A DNA stretch of 64,000 nucleotides from Bin5 sp965200615 (lineage in GTDB: Bacteria > Chloroflexota > Anaerolineae > Caldilineales > Caldilineaceae), in contig OZ241377.1 in the NCBI GenBank assembly GCA_965200615.1, positions 372,001 to 436,000 on the forward strand, written 5' to 3'. Below the pieces are notes generated by a model. That model saw nothing but the letters and a program-made list of their open reading frames with translations. It had not been told where the DNA came from and searched no databases. A program made the position numbers and the translations under genes. How positions within the stretch are numbered: the stretch's first letter is position 1; every line of letters begins with the position of its first letter. Of this stretch, positions 33,835 to 42,999 are shown in pieces.

Positions 33835-35250
33835 ATGAAACTCAACGTAAGTTCAATTGCCGATCTGAACAGTGCCATTCAGGACAATAACATTCTGATG
33901 GTGGATGTCAAATTCACTGATCTGTTCGGCCAGTGGCATCACTTCACAATGCCGGTCGAAGAGTTCGATGCGGATGAGGCGGTCAATGAAGGGCTGGGCT
34001 TTGACGGCTCGTCGATTCGCGGCTTCCAGAGCATCGAGAACAGCGACATGGTGCTGCGGTTGGATCCCTCGACCGCGATCATCGACCCGATCTGCGCCAT
34101 GCCGACGCTGAGCGCGATCTGTAACGTCCATGACCCGCTTACGGGCGAAGCCTACAGCCGCGACCCCCGCAACGTCGCCGGCAAAGCGGTCAGCTACATC
34201 GAATCCGATGGCATCGCCGACACAATCTATGTCGGGCCGGAAGCCGAGTTTTTCATCTTTGACGGTGTTTCCTATGAGGCGGGCCGCCACACGGCCGGCT
34301 ACTACGTGGACAGTGTGGAAGCGCCATGGAATTCCGGTGAGTTGGGAGGAGGCCATTCGGTCGGCCTCAAGAGGGGTTACTTCCCGGTTTCTCCCTATGA
34401 TACGCAGCAGGACGTCCGCTCCGAGATGACGCGTACGATGATCGATGCGGGTCTTGATATCGAAGTGCATCACCACGAGGTGGGCACGGCCGGCCAGGCT
34501 GAGATCGATATGAAGTTCAAGCCGCTCCTGCAGATGGCCGATCAGGTGCAGCTGTACAAATACATCATCAAGAACGTCGCCAAGGCGAACGACAAGACGG
34601 TCACGTTCATGCCGAAGCCGCTGTTTGAGGATAACGGTTCCGGAATGCACACGCACCTGAGCTTTTGGAAAGACGGCACGCCGCTCTTCGCCGGTGACCA
34701 GTACGCCGGCCTCAGCGACATGGCCCTGTACTTTACCGGCGGCCTGCTGAAGCACATCAACTCGCTGCTGGCCTTCTGCGCCCCTCTGACCAACAGCTAC
34801 CGCCGCCTGGTTCCCGGCTATGAGGCCCCGGTGGTCGTGGCCTACTCCGCCCGCAACCGTTCCGCCGCCTGCCGCATCCCGATGTACAGCCAGTCACCGA
34901 ATAGCAAGCGCATCGAGTTCCGCTGCCCCGACCCCGGCGCGAACCCATACCTGGCCTTCGCCGCCATGGTGATGGCCGGGATGGACGGCATCAAGAACCA
35001 GATCGACCCGGGCGACCCGGCTGAGGTGGACCTGTATGAAGAGGATATCCTGAAAGAGGTGGAGATGGTGAAGGGCAGCCTCGGCGAGGTTCTGGACGCG
35101 CTCGAGGAAGACAACGACTACCTGCTCGAAGGCGGCGTCTTCACGCCGGACCTGCTGGAGGCATACATCGAGTACAAGCGGCTGGAAGAGGTGGATGCTG
35201 TCCGCCTGCGCCCGCATCCGCAGGAATTCGTGATGTACTACGGGATTTAG
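33835..35250 (+). CDS. glnA: Glutamine synthetase, type I (beta-like)
   Basis: This enzyme makes glutamine from glutamate, ammonia and ATP, the entry point of nitrogen assimilation. Family signatures are VDVKFTDLFGQWHHFTMP, GLGFDGSSIRGFQSIENSDM, YVGPEAEFFIFD, VGTAGQAEIDMKF, GSGMHTHLSFWKDG, and RRLVPGYEAPV. The C-terminus (LYEEDILKEVEM, then GVFTPDLLEAYIEYKRLEEVDAVRLRPHPQEFVMYY) retains a Tyr in the position of the adenylylation Tyr of the GSI-beta group, though the local context differs from E. coli. 471 residues, full length. A strong terminator hairpin follows at 35273-35318. Confidence 0.97.
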   Translation: MKLNVSSIADLNSAIQDNNILMVDVKFTDLFGQWHHFTMPVEEFDADEAVNEGLGFDGSSIRGFQSIENSDMVLRLDPSTAIIDPICAMPTLSAICNVHDPLTGEAYSRDPRNVAGKAVSYIESDGIADTIYVGPEAEFFIFDGVSYEAGRHTAGYYVDSVEAPWNSGELGGGHSVGLKRGYFPVSPYDTQQDVRSEMTRTMIDAGLDIEVHHHEVGTAGQAEIDMKFKPLLQMADQVQLYKYIIKNVAKANDKTVTFMPKPLFEDNGSGMHTHLSFWKDGTPLFAGDQYAGLSDMALYFTGGLLKHINSLLAFCAPLTNSYRRLVPGYEAPVVVAYSARNRSAACRIPMYSQSPNSKRIEFRCPDPGANPYLAFAAMVMAGMDGIKNQIDPGDPAEVDLYEEDILKEVEMVKGSLGEVLDALEEDNDYLLEGGVFTPDLLEAYIEYKRLEEVDAVRLRPHPQEFVMYYGI

Positions 35251-35272
35251 AGTTGACCCTATAGCTTTTAAC

Positions 35273-35318
35273 AACAAGGGGGCGGCGCGTTGTATTGTGT
35301 CTGCCCCCTTGTTCTTTT
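35273..35318 (+). terminator. Rho-independent terminator after glnA
   Basis: AACAAGGGGGC (35273-35283) pairs with GCCCCCTTGTT (35303-35313) in an 11-bp stem with a 19-nt loop, followed by CTTTT. It isolates glnA from the downstream GS-like gene. Confidence 0.82.
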
Positions 35319-35325
35319 ACACTGA

Positions 35326-35412
35326 CGACTGTACAGTTTTCAGTAATTCAGGCTCTGGTTTTTCATGTTCGTTCACTTTATCGATTAGAGCTGACCACTG
35401 AAAACGATCTGA
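35326..35412. repeat. Dispersed TTTTCAGT-type repeats between GS genes
   Basis: TACAGTTTTCAGTAATTCAG and ACCACTGAAAACGATCTGAA face each other across ~60 nt in the spacer, forming a distant inverted pair of the same intergenic repeat family. Confidence 0.45.
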
Positions 35413-35427
35413 AAGGGGAAGGCAGAA

Positions 35428-36789
35428 ATGCTCTTGGATGCATTTGCAGACGAAAAACTGATGGAGACGCTGGAAAAGATCGACGATACGATCAAGAGAC
35501 ACAACGTGCGCTTTGTGCGTCTTCAGTTCAGCGATATCGTGGGCATTGTCAAGCAGGTTACGATCCCGATTGAACTTTGGGATCGCGCAGTTGAAAACGG
35601 TGTTTGGTTCGACGGCAGTTCGATTGAGGGATTCGCACGCGTCGCTGAGAGCGATATGTATCTGGTGCCGGACCTGGATACATTCATGCCGATCCCCTGG
35701 GAGATGGAGCTGTCCACCGCCCGCGTTGTCTGTGATGTCTTCACCCCGAACGGAGATCCCTTTGCCGGCGATCCCCGTTATATTTTGCGCCGGCAGTTGA
35801 AGCGGGCCCAGGAGTTGGGATTTGATTTTCTCGTCGGTCCGGAGCTGGAGTTTTTCCTCTTCCGGCGCCACCCGGATAACAGTCTCTACCCTCTGACCCC
35901 ACACGACGAAGCGGGTTATTTCGACGTAAGCTCCGATTCGGCGCATGGTGTGCGCCGCCAGATGGTCGATGCGCTTAATGCCCTGGGCATCAAAGTCGAG
36001 GCATCCCATCACGAGGTTGCGAGCGGGCAGAATGAGATCGACTTCCAGTACGGTCCTGCCCTGGCGGCGGCGGATAATACGATCACTTTGCGGACAACGC
36101 TCAAGGCGATCGCGCAGAAGAATGGACTTCACTGTACCTTTATGCCCAAGCCGATCACCGGGGTAAACGGTTCCGGCATGCACGTTCATCAGAGCCTGTG
36201 GCGTTTTGGCGAGGACGAAACCTGCATGTACGACCCCGACGATGAGTATGGTCTGAGCAAGACGGCGCTGCACTTTATCGCGGGCCAGCTCGCGCACGCG
36301 GCAGCGATCACTCCGATCATCGCGCCGCTGGTGAACAGCTACAAGCGGCTGGTGCCCGGCTATGAGGCGCCGGTCTATGTCTCCTGGGGCCGCACAAACC
36401 GCAGCGCGCTGATCCGCATCCCCCGCATCAATCCCAACCGGACGCAGAGTACGCGCTGCGAACTACGCTGCCCCGACCCGAGCGCGAATCCCTACCTCGC
36501 CTTCGCGGTCATGCTGGCCGCGGGCCTCGACGGCGTCGAGCGCAAGCTGGACCCGCCGATGCCGGCCGAGGAGGACCTGTACCAGATGAACGGTGACCGC
36601 ACCGGCCTGGAGACGTTGCCGGGCAATCTGGGCGAGGCGCTGGAGGCGTTGCGCCAGGACGAAGTGGTGCAGGACGCCCTGGGCCAGCACGTTTTCGAAC
36701 GCTATGTCGAGGCGAAAACCCTGGAGTGGGACAGCTATCGCAATTTTGTAACGCAGTGGGAGCTGGACCGCTATCTGGGCGTGTATTAG
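35428..36789 (+). CDS. Glutamine synthetase, second type I paralogue
   Basis: This is a second GS-I of 453 residues with the GSI-alpha style: VRFVRLQFSDIVGIVKQVTIP, GVWFDGSSIEGFARVAESDM, LVGPELEFFLF, EVASGQNEIDFQYG, NGSGMHVHQSLW, YKRLVPGYEAPVYVSWGRTNRSALIRIPR and RCELRCPDPSANPYLAFAVML. It lacks the adenylylation loop and the C-terminal Tyr region of the first copy. GAAAGGGG sits upstream of ATG 35428. The first 15 residues vary from the family. Tandem GSI-beta and GSI-alpha copies suggest separate regulation; the second may also act as a glutamate-amide ligase on another substrate, but active-site motifs are those of GS. Confidence 0.94.
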   Translation: MLLDAFADEKLMETLEKIDDTIKRHNVRFVRLQFSDIVGIVKQVTIPIELWDRAVENGVWFDGSSIEGFARVAESDMYLVPDLDTFMPIPWEMELSTARVVCDVFTPNGDPFAGDPRYILRRQLKRAQELGFDFLVGPELEFFLFRRHPDNSLYPLTPHDEAGYFDVSSDSAHGVRRQMVDALNALGIKVEASHHEVASGQNEIDFQYGPALAAADNTITLRTTLKAIAQKNGLHCTFMPKPITGVNGSGMHVHQSLWRFGEDETCMYDPDDEYGLSKTALHFIAGQLAHAAAITPIIAPLVNSYKRLVPGYEAPVYVSWGRTNRSALIRIPRINPNRTQSTRCELRCPDPSANPYLAFAVMLAAGLDGVERKLDPPMPAEEDLYQMNGDRTGLETLPGNLGEALEALRQDEVVQDALGQHVFERYVEAKTLEWDSYRNFVTQWELDRYLGVY

Positions 36790-37279
36790 CGACCGGTCGT
36801 ACACCTCTTTTACGGCTTTGGCCGCAGCCAGCCACATCCCCGCCCTCCTGGCAACGGGCAAGTAAGAGAACAGGGCGCTGACGGCGACACTCGCGGATCG
36901 AACCACGCGTTCCTGCGCAAGCGGTCGCAGCCGGGCGCGTGCACGGCGCCTTCTGCCCGTGTCAACCCTGTTCTTGAAACTCCCTATCGGCGAAGAAAGT
37001 AGACAAACAGGCCATTCAAAGGTAGAATGAAAGGGAATAACTGAATCCAAGGAGCGAGCCTGGCCACTGGCCCTGAGGTTTGTGAAATTGGCCGCGGCCG
37101 GAGGATGATTGGGATCCCCCTTTATTCATCCTCTGCTTGCCTTGCGCGCATATGTTGAACTTTTTTACATAGGAGATTCTTTTCGCGCTGGGAGCTGCTG
37201 CTGCCCGGCGTTTTTGCATTAGACAAAACTTCCCGCATGCAGGCGCTTCGTCTGTATTGCTTTACAAAGGAGAGATCGA
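36790..37279. other. Intergenic region upstream of RNase J
   Basis: This 490-nt spacer lacks a supported gene. A hairpin, GAGGATGA (37101-37108) with TCATCCTC (37126-37133), 8 bp and a 17-nt loop, lies about 150 nt before rnj. A TTGAAC at 37155-37160 has no clear -10 partner. The 5' part holds only shadow ORFs. Confidence 0.45.
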
Positions 37280-38998
37280 ATGGACCAAACGAAAATAGCC
37301 CTTGTTGAAACGGATCGTCCGCCAGAGGAGGACGCCGACACGGCGCAACTGCGGGTGATCCCACTCGGAGGCCTCGGTGGGATCGGAAAAAACATGATGG
37401 TTCTGGAGTCCGGCGAAAACATTCTCATCATTGACGCCGGCCTGATGTTCCCAGACAGCGATATGCACGGCGTGGATGTCGTGATCCCGGAGACCGAGTA
37501 TCTGCTGGACCGGCTGGACTGGATTCGCGGCATCGTCCTGACGCACGGACACGAGGACCATATCGGCGCGCTGCCCTATCTGATCGACCAGGGGTTGGAC
37601 GCGCCCGTCTACGCCACCGCGCTGACAAAGGGCCTGCTTCAGGGCAAGTTGTCGGAACATGGTTTGCTGGCCCAGACGGAACTGCATACGGTGACGGAAG
37701 ATGATGTCATCCCCCTGGAGCCGTTTACAGTAGAGTTTTTCCATACCTGCCACAGCTTCCCGGACAGCGTGGGGGTCAGTGTTTCCACGCCGGCCGGGCG
37801 GGTGGTCCTCACGAGCGACTACAAGTTTGATGATACGCCGGTGGATGGCAAGTTGACCGAGGTTGACAAACTGGAACGCTGGGGCGATGAGGGTGTGCTG
37901 CTGCTGCTGGGGGACAGCACGAACATCGAGACGGAAGGCAGCACGCCTAGCGAAACCAAGGTCGAGGAGACGCTTGACAGCATCTTTTCGCAGGTGAATG
38001 GACGGGTGATTCTGGCAACCTTTGCCAGCAACATCAGTCGCGTGCAGCAGATCATCACAATTTCCCGCAAGCATGGGCGGCGGGTCGGGATGATCGGGCG
38101 CTCGATGATCAACAACGTAAAGATCGCTATCGGACTGGGCTACCTCGATATCCGGCAGGACGAGCTTTTGACCGCCAAAGAGATGGAAGAGCTGCCCTCC
38201 CACCAGGTGACGATCATCGCCACCGGCAGCCAGGGAGAACCGACCAGCGCAATGGTGCGCATGAGCATTGGGGACCAGCGTCAGATCAGCCTGCGCAAGG
38301 GAGACACGGTCGTGCTGAGCGCGACACCGATCCCCGGCAACGAGGAGTTATTCAACCGCACTGTGGACAATCTGTACCGCCGCGGGGCCCGGGTCTTCTA
38401 TCATGAACTGTCCGACGATGTACATGTGAGCGGACATGGCGGCAAGGAGGACTACCGCCGCATGCTGGAGCTGGCGCGGCCGCGCTATTTCATCCCTGTG
38501 CATGGGGCTTACCGGCATCTTGTCCTGCATGGCGAGCTGGCTGAGGAGGTGGGCATTGCGCCTGAGAACGTTTACGTCGTCGAAGACGGGCAGGTGGTCG
38601 AGTTCGGCCATTTCGAGGATGCGACCGGGGCACGGTTGGGCGAGCATGTCAGCGCCAACCACGTCTTTGTCGACGGGTTGGGCGTGGGCGACATTGGCAG
38701 CGTCGTCCTGCGCGACCGGCGCCATTTGGGGAGCGACGGCTTCCTCGTCTGTATCGTCGCTCTGGACGAATTCGATGGCTCGATCCTTTACGGTCCGGAG
38801 ATCATCAGCCGGGGTTTTGTCTATATACGGGACAACGAGGGGTTGATTCTGCGGGCAGAGGAGATCGTGCGGAACGAGGTCAAAGGCAAGGCGGCGCCCC
38901 CGGCACTCTCCCGCCGCGTTCGCAACGCTTTGGCCAGCTTCTGCAGCAATGAGATGGGACGGCGGCCGATGATCCTGCCAGTGGTGATTCAGGTATAG
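37280..38998 (+). CDS. rnj: Ribonuclease J
   Basis: This metallo-beta-lactamase/beta-CASP RNase combines endonuclease and 5'-3' exonuclease activities in mRNA decay and rRNA maturation. LRVIPLGGLGGIGKNMMVLE opens the protein, the zinc site is LTHGHEDHIGALPYL, and further ligands lie in FHTCHSFPDSVGV, VLTSDYKFD and HVSGHGGKEDYRRM; PVHGAYRHLVLHGELA carries a late His. The C-terminal dimer domain continues to residue 572. An AAAGGAGAG site precedes ATG 37280. The presence of RNase J rather than RNase E agrees with a Chloroflexota or Gram-positive-like lineage. Confidence 0.96.
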   Translation: MDQTKIALVETDRPPEEDADTAQLRVIPLGGLGGIGKNMMVLESGENILIIDAGLMFPDSDMHGVDVVIPETEYLLDRLDWIRGIVLTHGHEDHIGALPYLIDQGLDAPVYATALTKGLLQGKLSEHGLLAQTELHTVTEDDVIPLEPFTVEFFHTCHSFPDSVGVSVSTPAGRVVLTSDYKFDDTPVDGKLTEVDKLERWGDEGVLLLLGDSTNIETEGSTPSETKVEETLDSIFSQVNGRVILATFASNISRVQQIITISRKHGRRVGMIGRSMINNVKIAIGLGYLDIRQDELLTAKEMEELPSHQVTIIATGSQGEPTSAMVRMSIGDQRQISLRKGDTVVLSATPIPGNEELFNRTVDNLYRRGARVFYHELSDDVHVSGHGGKEDYRRMLELARPRYFIPVHGAYRHLVLHGELAEEVGIAPENVYVVEDGQVVEFGHFEDATGARLGEHVSANHVFVDGLGVGDIGSVVLRDRRHLGSDGFLVCIVALDEFDGSILYGPEIISRGFVYIRDNEGLILRAEEIVRNEVKGKAAPPALSRRVRNALASFCSNEMGRRPMILPVVIQV

Positions 38999-39312
38999 GC
39001 GGCGTTCCGCGGCCGGCCCTTTTGGAAACGAAGGCGCGGTCGCGCCGAATCCCGCCCCGCTTCGGAAAGGGCGGGTCGGGCGGACATTCCGCTGCGATAG
39101 GAAGACGCCCAACGTTCGGTTGCAAAGCGCGGGCAAAACGTTGGGTTTCAGAGCGCTGAAACATTAAAAACTGATTGGTGAAATCCGAGTTCATTGGTAT
39201 AATGCGTCGGGAACGTTTGTTCTTTTCTGGCGTATCATTTAATGAACTATTGGACTCTCAGTGGCCGGTGCGATTGCCCGCCGCGAGCCACGACCTACTT
39301 CCCGCTGCTGAT
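38999..39312. other. Spacer with two dyads and the ftsK promoter
   Basis: CCCAACGTT (39108-39116) with AACGTTGGG (39137-39145) is a 9-bp inverted repeat, followed at once by TTTCAG (39146-39151) and CTGAAA (39156-39161); either may end rnj transcription. The ftsK promoter follows at 39175-39203. No gene is supported in the region. Confidence 0.5.
39175..39203 (+). promoter_or_regulatory. Sigma-70 promoter for ftsK
   Basis: TTGGTG (39175-39180), a 17-nt spacer and TATAAT (39198-39203) form a good promoter. It lies inside the longest upstream extension of the ftsK ORF, which therefore cannot be the real start; the leader to ATG 39313 is about 100 nt. Confidence 0.65.
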
Positions 39313-41973
39313 ATGGTAGCCAAGAGGCGTACGAAAAAAAAAGCGACTCCGCAGAAGCAGCTTTTGGACGGGTTGGCGGCGATCGCCCGCGTGGAGGTTG
39401 TCGGCCTCAGTCTCGTGTTGATCTCGGTCTTTACGCTGCTGAGCCTGCTGACCGGTTCGCGTGGCAGTGTCACAGGGCTGTGGATCGATTTCCTGCGCTA
39501 CGCCACCGGTGACGGCGTGGCCGGTGTACCCTTGCTGACCGGCTTCCTTGGCTTGTGGCTGGTTTTGCGCGCCATCGAAGGACCGAAACGGCGAAGGTCC
39601 CCGTCGGGAGACGGAAGCGGGGCGGGCAGGGAGTTGCCGATTCTGCCCTGGCGGGCGCCGAGCGGCCTGCTGCTGATTTTTCTGGCATACATTGCCGCCA
39701 TCACGCTGATGCTACCTCCGATGACACGGGCGGCGCGCGTCCTTGACGGTGGGGCGGGCGGCGCGCTCGGTCACTTTTTTGCCAATACACTGGCGGATGG
39801 GCTGCCCGGCTGGGGCGGGTGGACGGTGATTCTTCTGGTCGCGCTGTCGGGACTGACGCTGCTGACCGGCCGCCGATTGTGGGACGGCCTCTGGGTTGGG
39901 GGCGGTACCGTGAGCCAGGAAATCCGGGGCGTGCTGCAAGAGTTGTGGCGGGAAGAACGACGCAAAGATCTCTTCAGAACCAGGACATTGGCCGGAAGGG
40001 AGCGGAACGAGACACACGCTCCCGTTCCTGACTCCACTCCGCTTTCCCCCTTACGACAGGCCGGCCGCGCTGCCGAAGATACGCCGTCAATGCAGGCGGA
40101 AGAGTTTGACGGTTCTGATGGCCAATTGTCAGGGATAAGCGCCGATCGACATCTGAAAGACAGAAAAGGGAGAGTTGAACCGGCGTGGGAACTTCCGCAG
40201 CTGAGCGATATGTTGGACTTCTGGGACCGGTTGATCGACAGCGACGATCTTATTCGCTACCGGGGCCGGCTGCTGGAGGAGACCCTGGCGCTGTTTGGCG
40301 TTCCCGCTGATTTTGAAGGGGTCAACGCCGGTCCGACCGTCACCCAATATCTGATCCGTCCAGGCTACACCGAGCGCACTGTGCGCGGAGAGACGAAGCG
40401 CACCAAGGTCAAGGTCAGCAAGATCGCCAGCCTAAGCAACGATCTGGCGCTTGCGCTTGCCGCGCGCACGGTGCGGATCGAGGCCCCGATTCCGGGGACA
40501 AGCTACGTCGGCATCGAAGTGCCGAATACGGAAAGCAACAATGTCGGTCTGAAGGAGTTGATGGAGAGCGAGGAGTTCGATACCTTACAGTCCGGGGACC
40601 GCCTGCCCATTGCTCTGGGCGAGGACGTGCGGGGCAAGCCGGTGGTCACCGACCTGGCGCGGATGCCCCATCTTCTGATTGCCGGCGCCACCGGAACGGG
40701 CAAGTCGGTCTGCATCAATTCGATCATCGGCTGCCTGCTTCTGACCCACACGCCGGAAACGCTGCGCCTGCTGATGATCGATCCGAAGATGGTCGAGCTG
40801 ACCGTCTACAACGGGACGCCCCATCTTCTCAGCCCGGTGGTGACCGACGTGGACCGGGCCTCAGGCGTGCTGTTCTGGTGCATCAAAGAGATGGAGCGGC
40901 GCTATCAACTGCTCAACAAGGCGGGCGTACGCGATCTGGAGCGCTTCAACGCCTATCTGCGTAAACTGGGCGAGGAGATCCTGCCATACGTCGTCGTCAT
41001 CATTGACGAGATGGCCGATCTGATGATGGCCGCGCCGGAGGAGGTGGAGAAACATGTGATCCGCCTGGCGCAGATGGCGCGCGCGGTGGGCATTCATATG
41101 ATCATCGCGACCCAGCGGCCCTCGGTCGATGTCATCACCGGCCTGATCAAGGCCAATTTCCCGGCCCGCATCGCCTTCGCCGTGACCAGCCAGATAGACA
41201 GCCGGGTGGTGCTGGATGTGCCGGGCGCAGAGAATCTGCTGGGACGGGGCGACATGCTGTTTATGGCGCCGGATGCGAGCAAGCTGGAGCGGCTGCAAGG
41301 CGCGTTTCTGGATGATGCGGAGACCAACCGCATCGTCCGCTACTGGCAGAATTTCCACAGTTTGGAAACTTACATCCAGGAGCACGAGGGGAAGGGACCG
41401 GGGCGAGAAGAGAACGAACAGTTCCCGCTCTTCACGCCTGACTCTCTTTCCTCACCCGTTGAAGAGCGAGAAGTGCCGGCAGCGGAGGGTACGCTGCCGC
41501 GACGCGAAGGGGAATCTCTCCAACTCCTCGAACAGGAGGACGGGCAGAGCCCCCTGCATGATCAGACGCGGGACGGTGATGGCCGGGACGGACTATTCGA
41601 CGAGGCGGTACAGGTTGTGTCGGAGGCTGGCCGGGGCTCGGTGACGATTTTGCAGCGGAAGCTGCGGGTCGGCTACAACCGTGCCAACCGTCTGGTGGAG
41701 CAGCTTGAAGCAGCCGGTATTCTGGGGCCGGACCGGGGCCGGAGCCAGGGACGGGAGGTCTATCTCAAGACCGCAGGAGAGAGTGACAAGGAGCGCGGAA
41801 AGGAACTCCCCGCACCGTTTACCGCTTCTCCACCCCTCGATCATGACAGTGGAGTCGTCAACGGTGGAACCAGCGGCAATGGATCCGTCGACAGTGGGTC
41901 CGTCGAAGGTGGGCAGGCCGAGTTGCCGCCGCCTTCTGAGCAGGACGACGCCCCGCCCCGGATCTGGATGTAG
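39313..41973 (+). CDS. ftsK: DNA translocase FtsK/SpoIIIE
   Basis: This membrane-anchored ring ATPase pumps chromosome DNA through the closing septum. It has a basic start (MVAKRRTKKKATPQKQ), four likely membrane helices within about residues 20-190, a linker, and the motor domain: Walker A IAGATGTGKSVCINS around residue 458, Walker B VVIIDEMADLMM around 560 and GIHMIIATQRPSVDVITGLIKANFP. The C-terminal gamma winged helix (VVSEAGRGSVTILQRKLRVGYNRANRLVEQLE) reads polar KOPS-like sites. Linkers on both sides of the motor contain repeat-derived low-complexity stretches (GRERNETHAPVPDSTPLS; NEQFPLFTPDSLSSP). Start ATG 39313 is set by the promoter at 39175-39203. 886 residues. Confidence 0.95.
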   Translation: MVAKRRTKKKATPQKQLLDGLAAIARVEVVGLSLVLISVFTLLSLLTGSRGSVTGLWIDFLRYATGDGVAGVPLLTGFLGLWLVLRAIEGPKRRRSPSGDGSGAGRELPILPWRAPSGLLLIFLAYIAAITLMLPPMTRAARVLDGGAGGALGHFFANTLADGLPGWGGWTVILLVALSGLTLLTGRRLWDGLWVGGGTVSQEIRGVLQELWREERRKDLFRTRTLAGRERNETHAPVPDSTPLSPLRQAGRAAEDTPSMQAEEFDGSDGQLSGISADRHLKDRKGRVEPAWELPQLSDMLDFWDRLIDSDDLIRYRGRLLEETLALFGVPADFEGVNAGPTVTQYLIRPGYTERTVRGETKRTKVKVSKIASLSNDLALALAARTVRIEAPIPGTSYVGIEVPNTESNNVGLKELMESEEFDTLQSGDRLPIALGEDVRGKPVVTDLARMPHLLIAGATGTGKSVCINSIIGCLLLTHTPETLRLLMIDPKMVELTVYNGTPHLLSPVVTDVDRASGVLFWCIKEMERRYQLLNKAGVRDLERFNAYLRKLGEEILPYVVVIIDEMADLMMAAPEEVEKHVIRLAQMARAVGIHMIIATQRPSVDVITGLIKANFPARIAFAVTSQIDSRVVLDVPGAENLLGRGDMLFMAPDASKLERLQGAFLDDAETNRIVRYWQNFHSLETYIQEHEGKGPGREENEQFPLFTPDSLSSPVEEREVPAAEGTLPRREGESLQLLEQEDGQSPLHDQTRDGDGRDGLFDEAVQVVSEAGRGSVTILQRKLRVGYNRANRLVEQLEAAGILGPDRGRSQGREVYLKTAGESDKERGKELPAPFTASPPLDHDSGVVNGGTSGNGSVDSGSVEGGQAELPPPSEQDDAPPRIWM

Positions 41974-42006
41974 CGTTGCGTTCGATCCACAACAGGAGAA
42001 CTCCCG

Positions 42007-42903
42007 ATGAGACAGAGCGTGTCCCCCGCGCGCCCCGCGTGGCTGTCTGACGAGATTTACCCCTTCGAGAGCAGATTCTTCACGACTCCATCCGGCCACG
42101 AGATGCACTACATCGACGAAGACGCGGGGGAGCCGATTGTTTTTCTGCATGGCAATCCCACCTGGTCTTTCGAATTTCAGCATCTGATCCGGGATCTTCG
42201 GTCCCAATACCGATGTATCGCGCCCGACCATATCGGTTTCGGCCTGTCGGCGCGCAGCCAGCGTTCCGCCGACTACCGGCCTGAAGTCCATGCGGATGCG
42301 GCCGCGGCTTTGCTCGACCATCTCGACGTGCAGGACGCGACCCTGTACCTGGTGGATTGGGGTGGGCCTATCGGGTTGGATTTCGCGTGCAAGCATCCGG
42401 AACGGGTGAAGCGGCTTGTGATCACGAACACCTGGTGCTGGCCGGTAGGACGCGATCCGCGCTATGTGATGTTCAGCTTTTTCATGTCGAGCTGGCTGGG
42501 CCAGTACCTGATCAAGCGCCACAATTTTTTCGTGAACAGGGTGCTGCCAATGGCGGTCGCCTCAAAGGAGATTCTGACTCCGGAGGTGATGGCGCATTAT
42601 CGCAATGCGCAACCGACGCCGGAGGCGCGGTCCGCGTGCGCGGCCTTTCCGAGGCACATCGTCGGCGCGGGCGACTGGCTGGGGGCGATCTGGGATGATC
42701 GGGCTGCGTTCACGGTGAAACCGGCGCTGATCTTCTGGGGCTTTAAGGACATCGCCTTTCGGGAGAAGGAACTGAACCGGTGGAAGGCGGAGCTGGCGGA
42801 TTTTGAGGTGCACGAGTTCAGGGATTGCGGACATTTCTTGGCGGAGGAAGCGCCGGAGCGGATGCTGCCTGCGCTGCACGCCTTCATGGAGCGGACGCGG
42901 TAG
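42007..42903 (+). CDS. Haloalkane dehalogenase-like alpha/beta hydrolase
   Basis: This 298-residue alpha/beta-hydrolase has the haloalkane dehalogenase pattern: HGNPTW (residues 48-53) with the halide-binding Asn50, DHIGFGLSAR, and the nucleophile elbow VDWGGPIG with Asp117 followed by Trp118, rather than a Ser nucleophile. The catalytic His is in the C-terminal RDCGHFLAEEAPE. HLD enzymes convert haloalkanes to alcohols, but distant homologues also work on other esters or epoxides, so substrate is open. ATG 42007 follows AGGAG by about eight nt. It is close behind ftsK (33 nt) without functional link. Confidence 0.85.
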   Translation: MRQSVSPARPAWLSDEIYPFESRFFTTPSGHEMHYIDEDAGEPIVFLHGNPTWSFEFQHLIRDLRSQYRCIAPDHIGFGLSARSQRSADYRPEVHADAAAALLDHLDVQDATLYLVDWGGPIGLDFACKHPERVKRLVITNTWCWPVGRDPRYVMFSFFMSSWLGQYLIKRHNFFVNRVLPMAVASKEILTPEVMAHYRNAQPTPEARSACAAFPRHIVGAGDWLGAIWDDRAAFTVKPALIFWGFKDIAFREKELNRWKAELADFEVHEFRDCGHFLAEEAPERMLPALHAFMERTR

Positions 42904-42908
42904 AGCAA

Positions 42909-42982
42909 TGATATAATCACGGCGTTAGCGGCCCATTGGGAGCTGCCTTTGCAGACGGTCGGACACGGCAATGCGACCGTCT
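42909..42982 (+). promoter_or_regulatory. Promoter and leader dyad of ATPase-PIN cassette
   Basis: TGATATAAT (42909-42917) is an extended -10, identical to that of the cas operon. A perfect 9-bp inverted repeat, AGACGGTCG (42953-42961) and CGACCGTCT (42974-42982), lies in the leader, five bases before the ribosome-binding site AAGGGA. Either an operator for autoregulation or an RNA hairpin controlling translation. Confidence 0.5.
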
Positions 42983-42999
42983 TGCGCAAGGGAACTGTC

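Noticed and set aside
39175..39312. N-terminal extension of FtsK
   Set aside because: It contains the TTGGTG-N17-TATAAT promoter, so transcription starts inside it; ATG 39313 is the sensible start.
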